Shown here: one piece after another, positions 45,720 through 54,376 of the stretch
Numbering within the stretch: position 1 is the first letter of the stretch
Layout of the letters: each line of letters opens with the position of its first letter
Assembly (NCBI RefSeq): GCF_902499115.1
Contig: NZ_CABVPN010000012.1
Coordinates: forward strand, 1-64,000
Direction of reading: 5' to 3'
Source of the DNA: Burkholderia diffusa
GTDB lineage: Bacteria > Pseudomonadota > Gammaproteobacteria > Burkholderiales > Burkholderiaceae
DNA length: 64,000 nt
Notes under the pieces: model-generated
The model's input: the letters and a program-made list of their open reading frames with translations, nothing else
The model's database searches: none
What the model was told of the DNA's origin: nothing
Program-made: the position numbers and the translations under genes

Positions 45720-46030
45720 GACGACCTCCCTCATGCACGCTTGTCGGGCGGCGCGTGCGTCCGTTGAATCCATTCGCCATGACGCGCGGGCGATCTGCAG
45801 AAAATCGGTCCCGTGTGGGCGGATTGCACGCGACGGTGCAACCACTGGCGCAAGGGCGCCGTAGCCGATATCCCGGTTATCGGCTCCGCATGCATGGCGA
45901 ATGCAGGATCGCCTTTCATCGACCGTCCGAATGTCGGTGTTTCACGGCATGATCGAGCGGTCGAGAAGAAAACGGAAAGCATGTGCACCGGCATCCCGCG
46001 GCATGCGTCGGTGGATGCCCGCAACCTGTT
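45720..46030. other. Gap with no recognisable gene
   Basis: 311 nt between the flavodoxin start and the Hsp20 remnant. No convincing frame was found. It should hold the flavodoxin promoter. Confidence 0.35.
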
Positions 46031-46147
46031 TCAGCCCGCCTTCACCTCGATCTTCTTCTCGGCCTTGCGCGTTTCCAGCGTCTTCGGCAGCGTGACCGTC
46101 AGAATGCCTTTCTGGAACGACGCCTCGATCTTGTTTCTGTCATTCTC
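46031..46147 (-). pseudogene. Small heat-shock protein (Hsp20) C-terminal remnant
   Basis: The last 38 codons read ENDRNKIEASFQKGILTVTL and then PKTLETRKAEKKIEVKAG, the end of an alpha-crystallin domain plus tail. Everything upstream (about 100 residues) is missing, and the frame before it is not Hsp20-like. An FNR-like box lies 22 nt upstream of the remnant, so the deletion joined the promoter region to the tail. A chaperone pair Hsp20-GroEL was probably intact once. Confidence 0.85.
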
Positions 46148-46168
46148 GATTGGTGATGACCGCGGCAA

Positions 46169-46182
46169 TTGACAGAGATCAA
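46169..46182. promoter_or_regulatory. FNR/ANR-like box near the Hsp20 remnant
   Basis: TTGACAGAGATCAA, mixed half-sites (TTGAC and ATCAA). It probably served the lost hsp20 gene on the minus strand. Confidence 0.6.
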
Positions 46183-46247
46183 CGCTCAGGATCGAGAGAC
46201 CGAAGGCGCTTGGGCAAGCACACGCGGTGCGAAACGCATTGCGCTCG

Positions 46248-46261
46248 TTGACCCAGGTCAA
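46248..46261. promoter_or_regulatory. FNR/ANR-like box (GroEL)
   Basis: TTGACCCAGGTCAA, perfect half-sites, centred 97 nt before the groEL start codon. An A/T-rich GGAATAT at 46284-46290 is near the expected -10. Confidence 0.65.
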
Positions 46262-46350
46262 TCGGCACGACGCGCCGGCAGGTGGAATATCCGTATCGGC
46301 GCCGGTCCCGAGACGCGTCGTGCCCGGCTTCGTCGCAGAGGAGGTGTATC

Positions 46351-47985
46351 GTGCCCGCAAAATCGCTTGTCTTTCACCAGGATGCTCGCCAACGGCTGCT
46401 CAAAGGCGTCAACGCGATTGCCGAGGCAGTCAAGATCACGCTCGGCCCGGGCGGCCGCAACGTGATCGTCGAGCGGGCCGGCGCCGCGCCGCTGGTTGCG
46501 AACTCGGGCGTCGTCGTCGCCGGCGCTGTCGACCTGCCCGACCCGTTCGAGGAAATGGGCGCCCAGTTGTTGCGCGAAGTGGCGACCCGCACGAGCGAAG
46601 TCGCCGGCGACGGCACGACCACTGCCACCACCCTGGCACAGGCAATCGTTGCCGAAGGCATCAAGTGCGTCACTGCCGGGCACGATCCGATGGCGCTCAA
46701 GCGCGCGATCGAAGCGGCCGGCCGCGACGTGGTCGCCGAACTGCACCGCTTGTCGAAACCGTGCGCGAGCGCGGACGAGATGCGCCAGATCGCGACGATT
46801 TCCGCCAGCGGCGACAGCACGATCGGCGCGCTCGTCGCACAGGCCGTCGAGCGTGTGGGCAGAGACGGCGCGATCAGCATCGAGGACGGCACGAAGCTCG
46901 ACGACGAGCTAGAGACGGTGGACGGCTCGCTGATCGATCGCGGTTATCTGTCGCCGCTGTTCGTCGATTCGGACAATCATCGCGTCGTCCTTGACGAGCC
47001 GCGCATCCTGCTCTGCGACATGAACATCAGCGCGATCGCACAACTGCTGCCGGTACTCGAGGCGCTCAGCAGCACCGGCAAGCCGCTTCTCGTCGTCGCG
47101 AACGAAGTGGAAGGCGAGGCGCTGGCGACCCTCGTCGTCAACCACCTGCGCGGCACGCTGAAATCGTGCGCGATCCGCTCGCCCGGATTCGGCGAGGCAC
47201 GCACCGAGCAGCTTGCCGACCTCGCCGCGCTGACTGGCGCGACGGTCATTTCCGCTCAGGCTGGCCGGACACTCGAGCGCACGACGCTGGACGATCTCGG
47301 TGCCGCGCGGCGCGTCGAGATCACGCGCGAGACGACGACCGTCATCGCCGGACGAGGCGAACGCCAGCACATCGACGACCGCGTTCAGGCGCTGCGTACA
47401 CGTATCGCGGCGACACCGGCCGGATACGAGCGCGACGCGCTGACGCGCCGGCTGACGAAACTCGCGGGCGGCGTCGCGGTGATTCGCGTCGGCGCCGCGA
47501 CGGAAACCGCACTGCGCGAGCGCAAGAATCGCTTCGAGGATGCGTTGCATGCGACGCGCGCCGCGATGGAGGAAGGCATTGTGCCGGGCGGTGGCGTCGC
47601 ACTGCTGCGTGCACGGCGCGCGCTCGTAGGCAATGGCACATACCTGACGGATGTGCAGCGCACCGGCGCGCGGATCGTGCACGACGCACTGGCGTCCCCG
47701 CTGCGTCAGATCGCCGAAAATGCCGGAGCGGACGCACAGGCCGTCGTACACGCGGTCGATGTCGCAACCGGAGCGTTCGGCTATGACGCGGCGACGGCGA
47801 CATATGGGGACATGATTGCTGCCGGAATCGTCGACCCCGTCAAGGTCGCGCGTTCGGCGCTACAGAACGCGATTTCGGTCGCGTCGCTGCTGCTCACGAC
47901 CGATTGCATGATCGCGCATCGCCCACGCACGGCCGCGTCACCGGGCGCCGCGCAATCGGGAAACTGGGGCGCCGAACTCGGCTGA
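46351..47985 (+). CDS. groEL: Divergent orphan chaperonin GroEL
   Basis: 544 residues, starting at GTG 46351 behind AGAGGAGGTG. Conserved chaperonin motifs: TLGPGGRNV (the usual Lys is Gly), AGDGTTTATTLA with the catalytic Asp, EGEALATLVVNHLRG, and GAATETALRERKNRFEDALHATRAA. The C-terminus ends GNWGAELG and lacks the Gly-Gly-Met repeat tail. No groES lies upstream, so it would use a co-chaperonin from elsewhere. Substitutions through the apical domain and the missing tail suggest a specialised, low-oxygen version. The upstream gap has two FNR-like boxes. Compare the unrelated groEL fragment at 9945. Confidence 0.95.
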   Translation: MPAKSLVFHQDARQRLLKGVNAIAEAVKITLGPGGRNVIVERAGAAPLVANSGVVVAGAVDLPDPFEEMGAQLLREVATRTSEVAGDGTTTATTLAQAIVAEGIKCVTAGHDPMALKRAIEAAGRDVVAELHRLSKPCASADEMRQIATISASGDSTIGALVAQAVERVGRDGAISIEDGTKLDDELETVDGSLIDRGYLSPLFVDSDNHRVVLDEPRILLCDMNISAIAQLLPVLEALSSTGKPLLVVANEVEGEALATLVVNHLRGTLKSCAIRSPGFGEARTEQLADLAALTGATVISAQAGRTLERTTLDDLGAARRVEITRETTTVIAGRGERQHIDDRVQALRTRIAATPAGYERDALTRRLTKLAGGVAVIRVGAATETALRERKNRFEDALHATRAAMEEGIVPGGGVALLRARRALVGNGTYLTDVQRTGARIVHDALASPLRQIAENAGADAQAVVHAVDVATGAFGYDAATATYGDMIAAGIVDPVKVARSALQNAISVASLLLTTDCMIAHRPRTAASPGAAQSGNWGAELG

Positions 47986-48181
47986 GCCATTCGCGTGCCA
48001 CCGGTGGATCTCGTACGTAATACGCGGAATTCAAGTCGGCAGCGGAGCCGCAGGCGCCACCGCTGCCGCAGGGCTGTCGATTCCACCCTGGATGCCGGTG
48101 ACAGGAAACATCGAGCCGGGCGTCGATTCAATCCACATATTGCGTCAGTGATACTGAATAATGATTCAGGTATCCGTCAGG

Positions 48182-48829
48182 TCATCCAATCGTCAGATGA
48201 TCAACAACTTCGCGCACACCCTTGACTGACCATGCCGCACCGCGCGCGGCGCGCTTTTCCGCCATCGAATCGACCGTGCCGGTCAGCGTGACGATACCGT
48301 TCGCCACCTCGATGGAGATCGCCGCGCCTTTTCGCTGTGCACGGCGAGCCAACGCATCGGCAATCTCGGCGCAGATGTCCTGCGCGGTATGGGCGGCGCG
48401 CACTTGAATGCGGTTCGCGACGCCGACGACGCCGGCCATCCGGCTCACCAGCGCCTCTGCCGCTTGACGCTGAAAACCCCACTCCACCTCGCCGTCGAGC
48501 GTCACGCGGCCATGGTCGACCTCGACGCGGATCGACTGGTCCTGCAACGCTTCCTGCCAGTCGAGCGCGGACATGATCCTGGCTTCCAGTTCCGCGTCCG
48601 AGCGACTGGCTGCCGGCGCGGCGATTTCGAGTTCCAGCAGCAGCACACGCACGCCGCCGACGCGCTGGACCGCCTTCTGCGCCGCGAACTTCTGCGCCCA
48701 GCTCGAGACCATGCCCAGCAGCGTCACGGCGCCGTCGCGCACCGTGACCTCGATCTGGCGCGCGTCGACAGCCGGATCCCGGGACAGTTCCTGTTCGACA
48801 TCGTGTTTGAGTTTCGCGTCGGACTTCAT
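48182..48829 (-). CDS. Three-BON-domain protein (first paralogue)
   Basis: 215 residues from ATG 48829. Three BON domains follow one another (about 4-65, 78-145 and 150-215), each with a conserved Gly-rich turn (VTLLGMVSSW, VTLDGEVEWGF, VTLTGTVDSMAEK). There is no signal peptide, so it is cytosolic or inner-membrane associated. BON proteins bind phospholipid or small ligands and are induced in stress. It is a full-length paralogue of the protein encoded at 62023 (both begin MKSDA and end in VVDxLTxx). Confidence 0.9.
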   Translation of the reverse strand: MKSDAKLKHDVEQELSRDPAVDARQIEVTVRDGAVTLLGMVSSWAQKFAAQKAVQRVGGVRVLLLELEIAAPAASRSDAELEARIMSALDWQEALQDQSIRVEVDHGRVTLDGEVEWGFQRQAAEALVSRMAGVVGVANRIQVRAAHTAQDICAEIADALARRAQRKGAAISIEVANGIVTLTGTVDSMAEKRAARGAAWSVKGVREVVDHLTIG

Positions 48830-49003
48830 GTCGGTCTCCTGTCGGATTGCAGGTTCAGCGGATCGGTTTCGCGTCGATGGCACGATCGGAATTGCTCTCT
48901 TCCAGCCGATCACGGGGCGCTCATATCGCCGATCGGTCGACCGATGCCGGTCGTAACCGCGTCAGGCTCGCATTCACAATGAAGGGGTGCCGTACACACG
49001 CCG

Positions 49004-49017
49004 TTGATGTTGGTCAA
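49004..49017. promoter_or_regulatory. FNR/ANR-like box (first BON gene)
   Basis: TTGATGTTGGTCAA: a TTGAT left half and GTCAA right half. It lies 175 nt upstream of the BON start. Confidence 0.5.
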
Positions 49018-49108
49018 ACCTTGTCGTCCGCGTTACACCCTGGCCTGGACACTCTCTCGATGAAATCGTCGCGTTTCCGCGGGCCGACGCGGTCTATGAA
49101 AGTCGCCG

Positions 49109-49122
49109 TTGATGCGTGTCAA
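49109..49122 (+). promoter_or_regulatory. FNR/ANR-like box (gene at 49202)
   Basis: TTGATGCGTGTCAA, with a -10-like TAGGCT at 49144-49149, 21 nt after the box. The context CCTAGGCTGAA is nearly the same as CCTAGTCTGAA at 42306-42316. Confidence 0.65.
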
Positions 49123-49201
49123 GCGGCGGTCGCCCCGGAAGCCTAGGCTGAAAACGTGGACGACATCGTCCCGACGTACGCGCTCAGGTTGGGAGGCAAC
49201 C

Positions 49202-49552
49202 ATGCAGACCGGACATCATTTCCTACCCGAGTTTCGGCATGCGACCTTGCCGACCTATTTCGTTTCCTACGTGTTTCCCCTGCTGCTGGCCGGATATGAG
49301 GTGTATCGGATCAGCTATTGGGTGAGCCGGCATGGCTGGAATTTTGCGCAACTGCCGCAGGCCGGCTACGAGTTCACGCTGATGCTGTTCGTATTTGCAC
49401 TGCAGGTGATTCTCGACGGGTTGTTCTTCATTACGGCATGGTCAGGCAAGCATCCGGACGTCGGGCATCGGCTCGCGAACATGACGCTCGGTGTTCTGTG
49501 CTCGGCAGTGGTCATCGCGTTCGATGTCGCTCTTCAGATCGCCACGTTCTGA
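49202..49552 (+). CDS. Small membrane protein of unknown function
   Basis: 116 residues from ATG 49202, with GGGAGG just upstream. Three membrane helices are visible (TYFVSYVFPLLLAGYEVY, FTLMLFVFALQVILDGLFFITAW, LGVLCSAVVIAFDVALQ). It is not recognised. A promoter box and a clear ribosome site support expression. It precedes the HPF gene by 69 nt on the same strand, so the two are probably one transcript. Confidence 0.7.
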   Translation: MQTGHHFLPEFRHATLPTYFVSYVFPLLLAGYEVYRISYWVSRHGWNFAQLPQAGYEFTLMLFVFALQVILDGLFFITAWSGKHPDVGHRLANMTLGVLCSAVVIAFDVALQIATF

Positions 49553-49621
49553 ATCGTAATCTCCGGACCGCCGGCACGACGAGGCAAGACCGGCATTCAT
49601 CAACCATCAACGGATCAAGCA

Positions 49622-49993
49622 ATGAAGCCACCTTACGAACTGGTATTTCAAGGCATGCCGCGCTCGGACGCGCTCGAGGCGGAAGCCGCTCGCCATGTAT
49701 CCAAACTCGATCGATTCCGGCAGGACATCTCGCATTGCAGGGTCAATGTCGTGCTGGACGAGAAGCACGATCATCAGGGGAAGCCGTTCAATATCCGGAT
49801 CGAAATCACGATTCCCGGACATCAACTGGTATCCAGCAAAGAACACGACGAGGACGTCTACGTCGCGCTGCGCAATGCCTTCGGCAACGTCACGAGAATG
49901 CTCGAAGACACGGGACGCAAGCAGCGAGGCCGCGGCAAACGGCACGATGAACATCCGGCCGGTCCTGCCACGCAATCCGAGGCGCACGAATAG
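49622..49993 (+). CDS. hpf: Ribosome hibernation-promoting factor (short HPF/RaiA type)
   Basis: 123 residues. The RaiA/HPF pattern is present: start YELVFQGMPRSDALEAEA, basic and acidic strands (SHCRVNVVLDEKHDHQGKPFNIRIEITIPG) and the helix DVYVALRNAFGNVTRML. It binds the 30S subunit and stalls ribosomes in dormant cells. The C-terminal 25 residues are basic and disordered (KQRGRGKRHDEHP). Its presence in the block under a low-oxygen box fits metabolic shutdown. Confidence 0.92.
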   Translation: MKPPYELVFQGMPRSDALEAEAARHVSKLDRFRQDISHCRVNVVLDEKHDHQGKPFNIRIEITIPGHQLVSSKEHDEDVYVALRNAFGNVTRMLEDTGRKQRGRGKRHDEHPAGPATQSEAHE

Positions 49994-50197
49994 CGTGCAG
50001 TTGCGCGAGCGTGCGCCCGTGGACAGCCGCGCGACGCGCACGCCGATCGGTGCCCGCCACGATGGTGCGCAGACGCTCCACCGCGAGTCCGACCGAAACG
50101 AGCGCCCGTTCCGGCATTCTGCCGCCCATTCTCCGCACGTCGCGCCATGGCATGCGTCGCGCATGCCATGCACGTCCGCCGCCTGTTTGCCATCCGT

Positions 50198-52576
50198 TCA
50201 GTACAGCAGAAATGCTGCTCTCTCAGGCGCGAACGCCGCATCCTGCGCGACAACCACGCGCTCGATCTCGTCGAGCGACCGCCCCGCCTCCAGCATGTCC
50301 GCCACCTCGCGCGAACCGACCGATGCACGGATCGCATCGATCCGGAACCGCGCCGGATAACGCCGGTGCAGCGCCAGTGCGAGCGCCAGCCCGATCTCGC
50401 CCGGACGCGCCGCGCCGGGCGGCCGTTCGATGCGCACCCCTTCGCATACCTTGCCGCGATACGGCCCCTCCGCTGGCACGAAGCGGACCGCCGAGAACGT
50501 CGCGTCCAGCCTCATCGCGCGAAGATCGCCCGCGAGGATGCGCCCGTCGATCCACGGCGCGCCGACCACGCCGAACGGTGTCTCGGTGCCGCGCCCGACA
50601 CTGACAGCCGCTCCCTCGATGAGCCCCGTCTCCGGGTACAGCGACATCGCGGCGCCATCGCGCAGGTTCGGCGATGGAGGCACCCAGCCGAGCCCGGTAT
50701 CGCCGAAGCGCATCGCGCGCACGTAATTCGCCATCGGCACCACGGTCAGCGCCGCACCGATATGCAGGCGGTCATTGAACAGCCGCGCCAGTTCGCCGAG
50801 CGTCATGCCGGGCTGGAGCGGCAACGGGTAATAGCCGGTGAACGTGGCCGGCCCGGCATCGGCGACGGGGCCGCCGACCACATCGCCGCCCAGCGGGTCC
50901 GGGCGGTCGAGCACGAGCACCGGGCGATGCGCGGCGGCGGCGGCCTCGAGCGCGTAACCGAGGGTGGCCAGGTACGTGAAAAAGCGTACGCCTGCGTCCT
51001 GCAGGTCGAGCACCAGCACGTCGGCATCGGCGAGCAGTGCGGGCGCGATCCTGCGGCGATCGCCGTAGAGACTGTGAACGACCACACCGGTCGCGGCGTC
51101 GACCGTGTCGCCGAAGGTCTCGTCGACGTCGGTGCCGAGCCCGTGCTCGGGCGCGAACAGGGCGACGAGCCGCGCGCCCGGTGCCTGCGCGAGCAGGTCG
51201 ACCGTGCGCCGGCCGAACCGGTCGAAGCCGCTGTGGTTCGTGACGAGCGCAATGCGCTTGCCTGCGACGGCCGCGAAGCCGCTCGCGGCGAGCACGTCGA
51301 TGCCGGCCAGAACCGGCCCGCGCGATGCCGGCAACCGGGCGACCTGCGCGAGCGCCGCCGCCATCGCGGGCACGCGCGTCGCGATCCACGACGACGTCAC
51401 GGGCGCGGCCTCGCTCGAGACGATGCCGAGCACGAGTGAGCGCAATGGCATCGCCGTGCCGGTTTCGTCGGGATACAGCCGGCTCGTGAGCACGATCGCG
51501 AAGCGGCGCGTCACGGGATCGATCCACAGCGCCGTGCCCGTGTAGCCGAGGTGTTGCAGCGCGCCGACCGGCGGCAGCCGGTAACGGTTCGCGACGAGCG
51601 GCGGCCCGACCGCCCAGCCGGGCGTGTGCAGGTCGCCTTCCGCGTCGAGCGTGGCCGGCGTTTCGAGCGCGGCCACGCTGCGTCGCGTCAGCACGCGCAC
51701 CGGGCCGAGCGAACCGCCGTTTAGCAACATGCGCGCGAAGCGTGCCAGATCGTCCGCACTCGCGAACAGGCCCGCATTGCCGGCAACGCCACCCATCGCG
51801 GCCGCGACGGGATCGTGGACACTTCCCCGGAGCAGGCGGCCATCGCGAACGATGGTGGGCGCCACGCGCGCGAACAGCGGCGCCGGTGGCCGGAACGCGG
51901 TGCTCGCCATCCCGAGCGGCGCGAACACATGCGCGGCGCACCACGCGTCGAGCGGCCAATGTGACACACGCTCGACGATCTCGCCAAGCACCACGTAGTT
52001 GACGTCGCTGTAGCGCACCTGTGTGCCGGCCGGCGTGCCGGGTGTCATCGCGACGATGTCGGCCAGCACGGCGGCACGGCTGCGCAGCGCCCGGGACGAC
52101 GACACGGCGGCCGGCAGCCCCGACACATGCGCGAGCAACTGGCGGATCGTGATGCTGGCCTTGTCGTGCGCTCCGAACGCGGGCCAGTAGCGCGCGGCCG
52201 GCGCGTCGAGGCGCAGCATGCCGCGCTCCGCGAGCTGCATGATCGCGACCGCCGTCGCCACCGGCTTGGTCAGCGACGCAAGATCGAAGACGGTATCGGC
52301 CGTCATCGCCTCGACGTGCTCGCCCGTCATGCGCAGGCCGCGCGCGACGCGCACCCGCACGCCGTCCGCGTCGCCCGTCACGACCACCGCGCCGGCAAGA
52401 TGGCCATCGGCGATCTCGGCGGCGATCGCCTCGTCGATCGCGGCGGTCTGCTGCCGAGCCGCGGCCGTGTCGGATTCCGCGTGCGCACCGGCTGATGCAA
52501 GCATGAACAGCAGCGCGCCAGTCAGCGCGGCAGCACAGCGGGATCGTAGCGATCGAGCCTGTTCCACTGCATCCAT
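50198..52576 (-). CDS. Serine hydrolase fused to exo-beta-N-acetylmuramidase NamZ domain
   Basis: 792 residues from ATG 52576. The longer frame (to 52942) crosses another gene. A signal peptide (to GAHAES) is followed by a class C-type beta-lactamase/serine hydrolase domain, residues about 40-400, with the Ser-x-x-Lys site in LASLTKPVA and YSDVNYVVLGE. The last roughly 390 residues are NamZ/DUF1343: LVTNHSGFDRFGRRTVDLL, LFAPEHGLG, LVLDLQDAGVRFFTYL, VLDRPDPLGG and PWIDGRILAGDL. NamZ removes N-acetylmuramic acid from peptidoglycan chain ends; the partner domain may trim peptides or esters. It is periplasmic and would recycle cell wall. The 5' end overlaps a DUF4015 remnant. Confidence 0.9.
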   Translation of the reverse strand: MDAVEQARSLRSRCAAALTGALLFMLASAGAHAESDTAAARQQTAAIDEAIAAEIADGHLAGAVVVTGDADGVRVRVARGLRMTGEHVEAMTADTVFDLASLTKPVATAVAIMQLAERGMLRLDAPAARYWPAFGAHDKASITIRQLLAHVSGLPAAVSSSRALRSRAAVLADIVAMTPGTPAGTQVRYSDVNYVVLGEIVERVSHWPLDAWCAAHVFAPLGMASTAFRPPAPLFARVAPTIVRDGRLLRGSVHDPVAAAMGGVAGNAGLFASADDLARFARMLLNGGSLGPVRVLTRRSVAALETPATLDAEGDLHTPGWAVGPPLVANRYRLPPVGALQHLGYTGTALWIDPVTRRFAIVLTSRLYPDETGTAMPLRSLVLGIVSSEAAPVTSSWIATRVPAMAAALAQVARLPASRGPVLAGIDVLAASGFAAVAGKRIALVTNHSGFDRFGRRTVDLLAQAPGARLVALFAPEHGLGTDVDETFGDTVDAATGVVVHSLYGDRRRIAPALLADADVLVLDLQDAGVRFFTYLATLGYALEAAAAAHRPVLVLDRPDPLGGDVVGGPVADAGPATFTGYYPLPLQPGMTLGELARLFNDRLHIGAALTVVPMANYVRAMRFGDTGLGWVPPSPNLRDGAAMSLYPETGLIEGAAVSVGRGTETPFGVVGAPWIDGRILAGDLRAMRLDATFSAVRFVPAEGPYRGKVCEGVRIERPPGAARPGEIGLALALALHRRYPARFRIDAIRASVGSREVADMLEAGRSLDEIERVVVAQDAAFAPERAAFLLY

Positions 52577-52660
52577 TCCTTCGTGCCGAGCGCATCGGCT
52601 GAGTCGAGCTGCGAGCGGAGGCCCGCCACGTCGATGACGCGAGCGCCGCGCATTGCCGTC
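52522..52660 (-). pseudogene. Tail remnant of a DUF4015-type glycosidase
   Basis: In a different frame from the NamZ fusion, the minus strand reads ADALGTKEWMQWNRLDRYDP and then AVLPR before a stop at 52522. The last residues of the intact DUF4015 gene at 54377 read ADAAGTDGWMLWNPRNRYDP and AALPR. The similarity covers about 44 residues. No other part of a glycosidase was seen here, so this is a duplicate tail left after deletion; the new gene's start lies inside it. Confidence 0.8.
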
Positions 52661-52685
52661 GCGCGGCTTCTGAGCGAACGCGCGG

Positions 52686-53159
52686 CTAGCGGGCTGGCTG
52701 CTCCTGCGATCCGGAACATTCGGCACACAGACGTATCGCGCCGTGCCGTTCGGGGTCGTGCCAGTAAAAGCGCACATCGACGGCGCCGCGCGCCGGTACG
52801 ACGACGTGCCGGACTTCCTGAACGGCCCTGTCGTGCGCGGACACGGTATATCGCCCCGGCGGCACGCGCGCGAACAGGAACGGGCCCATCGTGCGTGCGT
52901 CGAGAATCGTCGACTTGCCGGACGACAGCGTGACATCGACATCGGAAAGATAATGGCCCCTCTTCGATGCGAACGTGATCCTCAGGTTGTAGCGAGGCGC
53001 GACATCGCGAAATGCAGTGACCTCGTCCTGACCGATTCCGCCGGTGATATAAGCGACACCGTTGCGCACGATCGGCTCGGTCGACGTTTGAGCCAGCACG
53101 TTCGCACCGATGTTCAGCAGACAGGCTGCCAGCAGCATCTTCACGGTTCCGGTCCACAT
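52686..53159 (-). CDS. Secreted carboxypeptidase-regulatory-like protein
   Basis: 157 residues from ATG 53159, which has CAGGAGA-type spacing (ATCAGGAGAGTGAAG). A signal peptide ends at VLAQ. The mature part has YLSDVDVTLSSGKSTILDARTMGPFLFARVPPGRYTVSA, the beta-sandwich pattern used in transthyretin- and carboxypeptidase-regulatory-like domains. A two-Cys tail (RLCAECSG) follows. Its role is unknown. An FNR-like box lies about 137 nt upstream. Confidence 0.7.
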   Translation of the reverse strand: MWTGTVKMLLAACLLNIGANVLAQTSTEPIVRNGVAYITGGIGQDEVTAFRDVAPRYNLRITFASKRGHYLSDVDVTLSSGKSTILDARTMGPFLFARVPPGRYTVSAHDRAVQEVRHVVVPARGAVDVRFYWHDPERHGAIRLCAECSGSQEQPAR

Positions 53160-53288
53160 CTTCACTCTCCTGATTGAGCACGCATGGCTGCGATACCGCC
53201 CGTCCGGTCGCGGAACGGGCTGCGTGCGGTGACGTCGCGCATTGGTGTCGACGATGATGTCAGCGTCGCGCGGAACGTCGATTTCCCG

Positions 53289-53302
53289 TTGACTCAGGTC
53301 AA
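53289..53302. promoter_or_regulatory. FNR/ANR-like box (between the two genes at 53159 and 53602)
   Basis: TTGACTCAGGTCAA, perfect half-sites. It is nearer the minus-strand gene (137 nt from the start) than the LRAT gene (307 nt). Confidence 0.65.
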
Positions 53303-53601
53303 GTGCGCGCCTGTCGAAGCCGAACGAGTAGTCATCGCGCCTCATCTGCCCGTGCGGCACGCCTGAAAACAGGGGGAGCGGGATACCGACGGCGCAATCG
53401 TCCGTGACGGCTGTCAGCCGATATTGCATGCCCCGTCGGAAATTTCCGACACGGCGGCCCGATGTCGGACAGCAAGTTCAGGCCACGCTGATTGTCCCGT
53501 GCGGCTTCACTGTCAATACTGGAGACGTGACAGGACACAACGTGTTTCGCGGCCGGCGCGTGACGCTTCCGCCCCGCCGCCTCAGGACCGAGGAGCTCGC
53601 G

Positions 53602-54099
53602 ATGATCGATTCGACCGCTGCGCACGCCGAGGACGCCACGCTGGATGGCGAACCGCCGGTCGGTGCCCACCTCGTGACCCGCCGCCCCGGCTATCTCCAT
53701 CACGGGATCTACATCGGCGACGGCAACGTCATTCACTACGCGGGATGGTCACGCCATGCGAGCGTCGGACCGGTCGAGGTTGTCACCCTGGACGGTTTCC
53801 GTGCCGGCTTCGGGTTCGCGGTCATTCGCCACGCGCGCACGCTCTACGACGGAACGGAAGCCGCGCGCCGCGCGGCCTCGCGCCTTGGCGAATGCCAATA
53901 CCGGCTGCTCACGAACAACTGCGAGCATTTCTGCCTGTGGTGCCTGTTCGGTGTGGGGAGAAGCGAGCAGGTCGCGTCGTGTCTGCGCAACCCGGCGCAC
54001 GGCATCGCGGTCGCCGTCATGCTGATGGCGTGCGTTCTGGCCGCGCGACTGCATCCAGCGATGGCCGGGCGCGAATGCCCTGCACGGTATTTGGCCTAG
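53602..54099 (+). CDS. Lecithin:retinol acyltransferase (LRAT)-fold protein
   Basis: 165 residues from ATG 53602, which has GAGGAG 10 nt upstream; the open frame to 53404 looks non-coding. The NlpC/P60-like LRAT core has GAHLVTRRPGYLHHGIYIG (His pair) and, about 60 residues on, NNCEHFCLWC with the catalytic Cys. A hydrophobic C-terminal helix (GIAVAVMLMACVLAARL) follows, so it is membrane bound. Bacterial members are thought to be lipid acyltransferases or hydrolases. Position in a stress block suggests membrane lipid adjustment; this is inference. Confidence 0.9.
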   Translation: MIDSTAAHAEDATLDGEPPVGAHLVTRRPGYLHHGIYIGDGNVIHYAGWSRHASVGPVEVVTLDGFRAGFGFAVIRHARTLYDGTEAARRAASRLGECQYRLLTNNCEHFCLWCLFGVGRSEQVASCLRNPAHGIAVAVMLMACVLAARLHPAMAGRECPARYLA

Positions 54100-54142
54100 T
54101 ATCGACGGCAGGCCCTCGCTCAGTCATTCGACGACTTGACCA

Positions 54143-54331
54143 TCACCCGCGGCCCCGCAAGACGGCACGCGCACGCCCCCACCGTTTCGCCTGCGCGATC
54201 GCAATCCGGATCGCGCTGCCCTCGGTGCGCCCCTGTCGCAGCAGCGCGTTGGCAATCTCGATCGCCTTGCCGCGAACCGCCGGCGGCAGATTCCGCATCG
54301 AGGGCGGATAACGCTCGTCATTCCACGGCAT
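54143..54331 (-). CDS. Small conserved cytosolic protein
   Basis: 62 residues, ATG 54331. The layout MPWNDERYPPSMRNLPPAVR then KAIEIANALLRQG is that of a widespread short protein family with no known role; the basic tail is specific to this copy. It lies 45 nt downstream of the DUF4015 gene, on the same strand, and could share its transcript. Confidence 0.65.
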   Translation of the reverse strand: MPWNDERYPPSMRNLPPAVRGKAIEIANALLRQGRTEGSAIRIAIAQAKRWGRARAVLRGRG

Positions 54332-54376
54332 GATCGATTCGACTCCTGCACGTTCGCGCCGGTCCGCACCTGCCGC

